Shown piece by piece: positions 34,277 to 36,211 of a stretch of DNA of 36,211 nt. Below the pieces are notes generated by a model, which saw only the letters and a list, made by a program, of their open reading frames with translations, had not been told where the DNA came from and searched no databases. This stretch comes from Allokutzneria sp. NRRL B-24872 (GTDB taxonomy: Bacteria; Actinomycetota; Actinomycetes; Mycobacteriales; Pseudonocardiaceae), in the NCBI RefSeq assembly GCF_002155965.1, contig NZ_MUMH01000174.1, positions 1 through 36,211 on the forward strand. Direction: 5' to 3'. The stretch's first letter is position 1, and each line of letters starts with the position of its first letter. Position numbers and translations under genes: made by a program.

Positions 34277-34663
34277 GTGTTCATCGTCAGCCTCCCCATC
34301 CAGGACCGCGCCCGATCCCACCGCTTCTACCGCGGCCTCGGCCTCACCCCCGTAGGCCCGCTGGCCGAGGACGGTCTCCCCGAACCCCTCCAGTTCGACC
34401 TCGCCGAGGGCGCCCGCCTGATGCTCGTCCCCCAGGACGGCTTCCGCTGGGTGCTCGGCGGCCGCCCCCTCGCCCCCTCGGGCAGCACCGAGTGCCTCTT
34501 GAACCTCAGTACCGCCTCACCCGAAGCGCTCGACGACCTCATCCGCCGCGCCGCCGAAGCGGGCGCCGATCTGATCGTCGAACCCGCTCACCAACCGTGG
34601 GGCTACGCCGCCGTCTTCACCGACCCGGACGGTCACGCCTGGATGGTCACCACCGCGCCTTAG
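34277..34663 (+). CDS. VOC-family (glyoxalase/bleomycin-resistance fold) protein
   Basis: This is a 128-aa protein with paired beta-alpha-beta-beta-beta modules. FIVSLPIQDRARSHRFYRGLGLTPVG opens the first and the final AAVFTDPDGHAWMVTTAP closes the second, with a candidate metal-ligand His in DGH. VOC proteins include lyases, dioxygenases and drug-binding proteins; the role here is not set. VOC genes are frequent neighbours of ECF42 sigma factors. GTG 34277 has GAGGA upstream and lies 8 bases past the previous stop. The 3' end overlaps the HNH gene by 4 bases. Confidence 0.88.
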   Translation: MFIVSLPIQDRARSHRFYRGLGLTPVGPLAEDGLPEPLQFDLAEGARLMLVPQDGFRWVLGGRPLAPSGSTECLLNLSTASPEALDDLIRRAAEAGADLIVEPAHQPWGYAAVFTDPDGHAWMVTTAP

Positions 34664-35781
34664 AACGGTGCTGGGTCCGCGATGGGTTCCAGTTCCGTTT
34701 CGTGCACCCTGCCGCTGGGTGTGATCCACACGTGGCTGCCGTCGTCCCGGTTCTCACACCGCCAGTTGGAGTGGGTCTTCATGTTGTGGTGGTGCCTGCA
34801 CTTCGGCCGCAGGTTTCGGATCGTGGTGTTGGTTCCGTCGTAGGGGCGGCAATGATCAACGTCGCAGCGTTGTGCCGGTTGTTGGCATCCGATCGCGGTG
34901 CACCTCGGGTAGCGGGCGTTGATCAACTCCCGCTGCTTCGCCGACGGCCGATAGGTGTCGCTGACCTCTTCTGCCATGCCGGTGGCCGGGTCGGTCAAGA
35001 TCCGCTTCCAGATGCCACCGGCGGCGATGTCCTGCGCGACACTCGTCGGGATCGGCCCGTATCCCGCCAGCATCCCAGGGTCATCGGTGAGACCGAGGAG
35101 GGCGGTCACCGGCATGGTCAGGTAGACCATCGTCTGCCCCTGCGGCGCCGGAGTGTCCAAGCCCAGCAACAAATCCCGCGCCACATCCGCCCGCTTCTGG
35201 TCCAACGTTCGGTCGTCTTTAGGGAGGCTGCGCGCGATCCTGTCGATGTGGTCGTAGGCCATCGCGGTGTCGTGGGCGGTGAACGCCAGGCGGAGTTCGG
35301 CCATGCCGTCGTCGAGGTTGGTCTTCCACACCAACCTGTCTTTGCGCTTCTCCTCGTGACGACGCTCGGCGGCTTTCGGGTCGAGCTTGTGGATCAACGT
35401 CTGAGCACGACGCCGCACCGAGGTGTAGGTACGGGTGGGGGCGTAGGCCAGGAGATCTGCCTCGGCGATCGAGGCTTGCGGCTCCTTCAGGACGCTGACC
35501 TGGTCGACGATGAGTCGGGCTTTGCCCTCATCGATCACCCCCGCCGACAGAGCCGCGAGCACCAACGGGCGCTCGGTGAGTTCCAGGGCAGTGGACAGGA
35601 TGCGGTCAGCGCCACGCCGGGAGATATGCAAGGCCCACGCGACCTCATTCTGGACGTAGCGGTAGTCACGATCATCGGCAGCGTTCTGGAACGCGGTCAA
35701 GGCCGAAGCGAGATTCGCTTTCGCATGACACAAAGCAGCGTGACTCGCCTCAACCTCGACCAACAACTCATCGAGGGTCAT
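34660..35781 (-). CDS. DUF222 plus HNH endonuclease-domain protein (13E12-repeat type)
   Basis: This is a 373-aa protein. The DUF222 part covers about residues 1-280 (YRYVQNEVAWALHISRRGADRIL, TERPLVLAALSAGVIDEGKARLIV). The C-terminal HNH motif reads CTAIGCQQPAQRCDVDHCRPYDGTNTTIRNLRPKCRHHHNMKTHSNW, with Cys pairs, DVDH and HHH all intact. The family is multicopy in actinobacterial genomes and includes mycobacterial REP13E12 proteins, which mark mobile or repeated loci; its function is uncertain. Codon use is less GC-biased than in the neighbouring genes, consistent with transfer. ATG 35781 has no spaced ribosome binding site but a perfect TAGAAT 6 bases upstream, so it is probably leaderless. 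Confidence 0.92.
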   Translation of the reverse strand: MTLDELLVEVEASHAALCHAKANLASALTAFQNAADDRDYRYVQNEVAWALHISRRGADRILSTALELTERPLVLAALSAGVIDEGKARLIVDQVSVLKEPQASIAEADLLAYAPTRTYTSVRRRAQTLIHKLDPKAAERRHEEKRKDRLVWKTNLDDGMAELRLAFTAHDTAMAYDHIDRIARSLPKDDRTLDQKRADVARDLLLGLDTPAPQGQTMVYLTMPVTALLGLTDDPGMLAGYGPIPTSVAQDIAAGGIWKRILTDPATGMAEEVSDTYRPSAKQRELINARYPRCTAIGCQQPAQRCDVDHCRPYDGTNTTIRNLRPKCRHHHNMKTHSNWRCENRDDGSHVWITPSGRVHETELEPIADPAPF

Positions 35782-35787
35782 ACCTCG

Positions 35788-35793
35788 ATTCTA
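35788..35793 (-). promoter_or_regulatory. -10 box of leaderless DUF222-HNH gene
   Basis: On the minus strand TAGAAT, an ideal actinomycete -10, ends 6 bases before the ATG. That spacing puts the transcription start at or next to the start codon. No good -35 is seen at 17-18 bases. Confidence 0.55.
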
Positions 35794-35894
35794 CCCGCAA
35801 ATAATAGTCGATCATGGCCCTAAAGAATGAATTCCCGGGCGCCCACCACGTCCGAAAAACGCAACCCCCGCGAAACGGAACGCGCGGCTGGAAT

Positions 35895-36008
35895 GGTCGG
35901 CTTTACCTGGGGTGCGCGTGCCATACGCTTGCGCGAGGGCCGGGTTCACCACCCGTGCCCCTGTAAGGCCCAGGGGCACGCGCAAGGGGTTCCCAGGTCA
36001 AGCCGACC
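35895..36008. repeat. 114-bp nested inverted-repeat element
   Basis: The outer 17-base arms, GGTCGGCTTTACCTGGG (35895-35911) and CCCAGGTCAAGCCGACC (35992-36008), have one mismatch. Inside is a perfect 10-bp hairpin CGTGCCCCTG (35954-35963) / CAGGGGCACG (35971-35980) with a 7-base loop. GCGCGTGCC (35914-35922) and CTTGCGCG (35928-35935) can each pair with overlapping parts of 35974-35986, so alternative folds are possible. It may be a miniature mobile element, a structured RNA or a terminator. Confidence 0.65.
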
Positions 36009-36057
36009 CCGCGCTGTTACCGGCGCAAGCTGGAAGCCCAGCCGTACCCGACCCACC

Positions 36058-36088
36058 GCTGGTACCGGCGCGAGACGCCGGTACCAGC
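36058..36088. terminator. Perfect 13-bp hairpin
   Basis: GCTGGTACCGGCG (36058-36070) and CGCCGGTACCAGC (36076-36088) pair fully around the loop CGAGA. It could terminate a gene lying beyond the window edge. No U-tract is seen. Confidence 0.6.
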
Positions 36089-36211
36089 GACAACACCTAC
36101 CCCAACGTCACAGCATAAACAGAAACCCGCGGATCATTCGGCAAAGAAACAGACCGAACTCCCTTCCCCGGCAACGCAAAAGAAGCCGAGAACAACTTCA
36201 CGGGAGTTCCA

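Larger units (their letters stand above)
35782..36211. other. Gene-poor end region with structured repeats
   Basis: These 430 bases hold no convincing gene. They contain the -10 of the HNH gene, a 114-base inverted-repeat element, a direct repeat (GCTGTTACCGGCGCAAG at 36013-36029 versus GCTGGTACCGGCGCGAG at 36058-36074) and a hairpin. The last 120 bases are A-rich for this genome. Confidence 0.6.

Noticed and set aside
35912-36118. 68-aa plus-strand open frame in the end region
   Set aside because: It runs through the inverted repeats and hairpin, lacks a ribosome binding site and has no protein-like composition.
1-36211. tRNA or rRNA genes
   Set aside because: Reading both strands I found no cloverleaf with a TTCGANNC-type T-loop in an intergenic space and no rRNA-like sequence.

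Overview
The window is very GC-rich, has dense overlapping gene starts, many GTG starts and a strong G/C bias at third codon positions. Its gene content (conservon operon, SARP/AfsR-type regulator, DUF222-HNH protein, mycothiol-type DinB-fold protein, S8 exoproteases, ECF42 sigma operon) points to a filamentous actinomycete, probably Pseudonocardiales. I infer the order from gene content only.

Layout. 1-752 (-): a DddA-like (SCP1.201-type) deaminase toxin, followed by the first 20 codons of a likely Imm1 immunity gene cut by the window edge. 907-4440 (+): a secreted S8 peptidase. 4466-5095 (-): a uridine-kinase-like protein with a broken P-loop. 5324-10195 (-): a complete conservon, cvnA-B-C-D. 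10196-10959: a long non-coding stretch. 10960-14459 (+): an SsuA/NrtA-type ABC importer. 14476-14583: four palindromes at about 30-bp spacing. 14678-17355: a TetR regulator, a CocE-type hydrolase and a small unknown protein. 17342-19169 (-): a biotin ECF transporter, bioY-bioM-bioN. 19233-22256 (+): a second S8 peptidase, containing a TTA codon. 22312-24322: a lipoprotein and a membrane Ser/Thr kinase, divergent. 24323-26154 (+): a flavin monooxygenase-like protein and a DUF6314 protein. 26125-31888 (-): a 40-residue peptide gene, then YcaO, TfuA and a large SARP regulator. 32120-34663 (+): an ECF42 sigma operon (YCII/DGPF, sigma, DinB-fold, VOC). 34660-35781 (-): a DUF222-HNH protein. 35782-36211: non-coding, with a large inverted-repeat element and a hairpin.

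The most interesting system is 26125-31956. A 40-aa ORF with a strong ribosome binding site is translationally coupled (GTGA overlap) to a YcaO enzyme, followed by TfuA. YcaO plus TfuA is the known pair for peptide backbone thioamidation, so the short ORF is the obvious candidate precursor of an uncharacterised thioamidated RiPP. Upstream of it are two heptamers with an exact 11-bp period and a -10-like hexamer 7 bp further on. That is the layout of SARP binding sites, and a SARP regulator closes the cluster. The second notable system is the deaminase/immunity pair at the left edge, where the usual zinc-ligand His is Asp.
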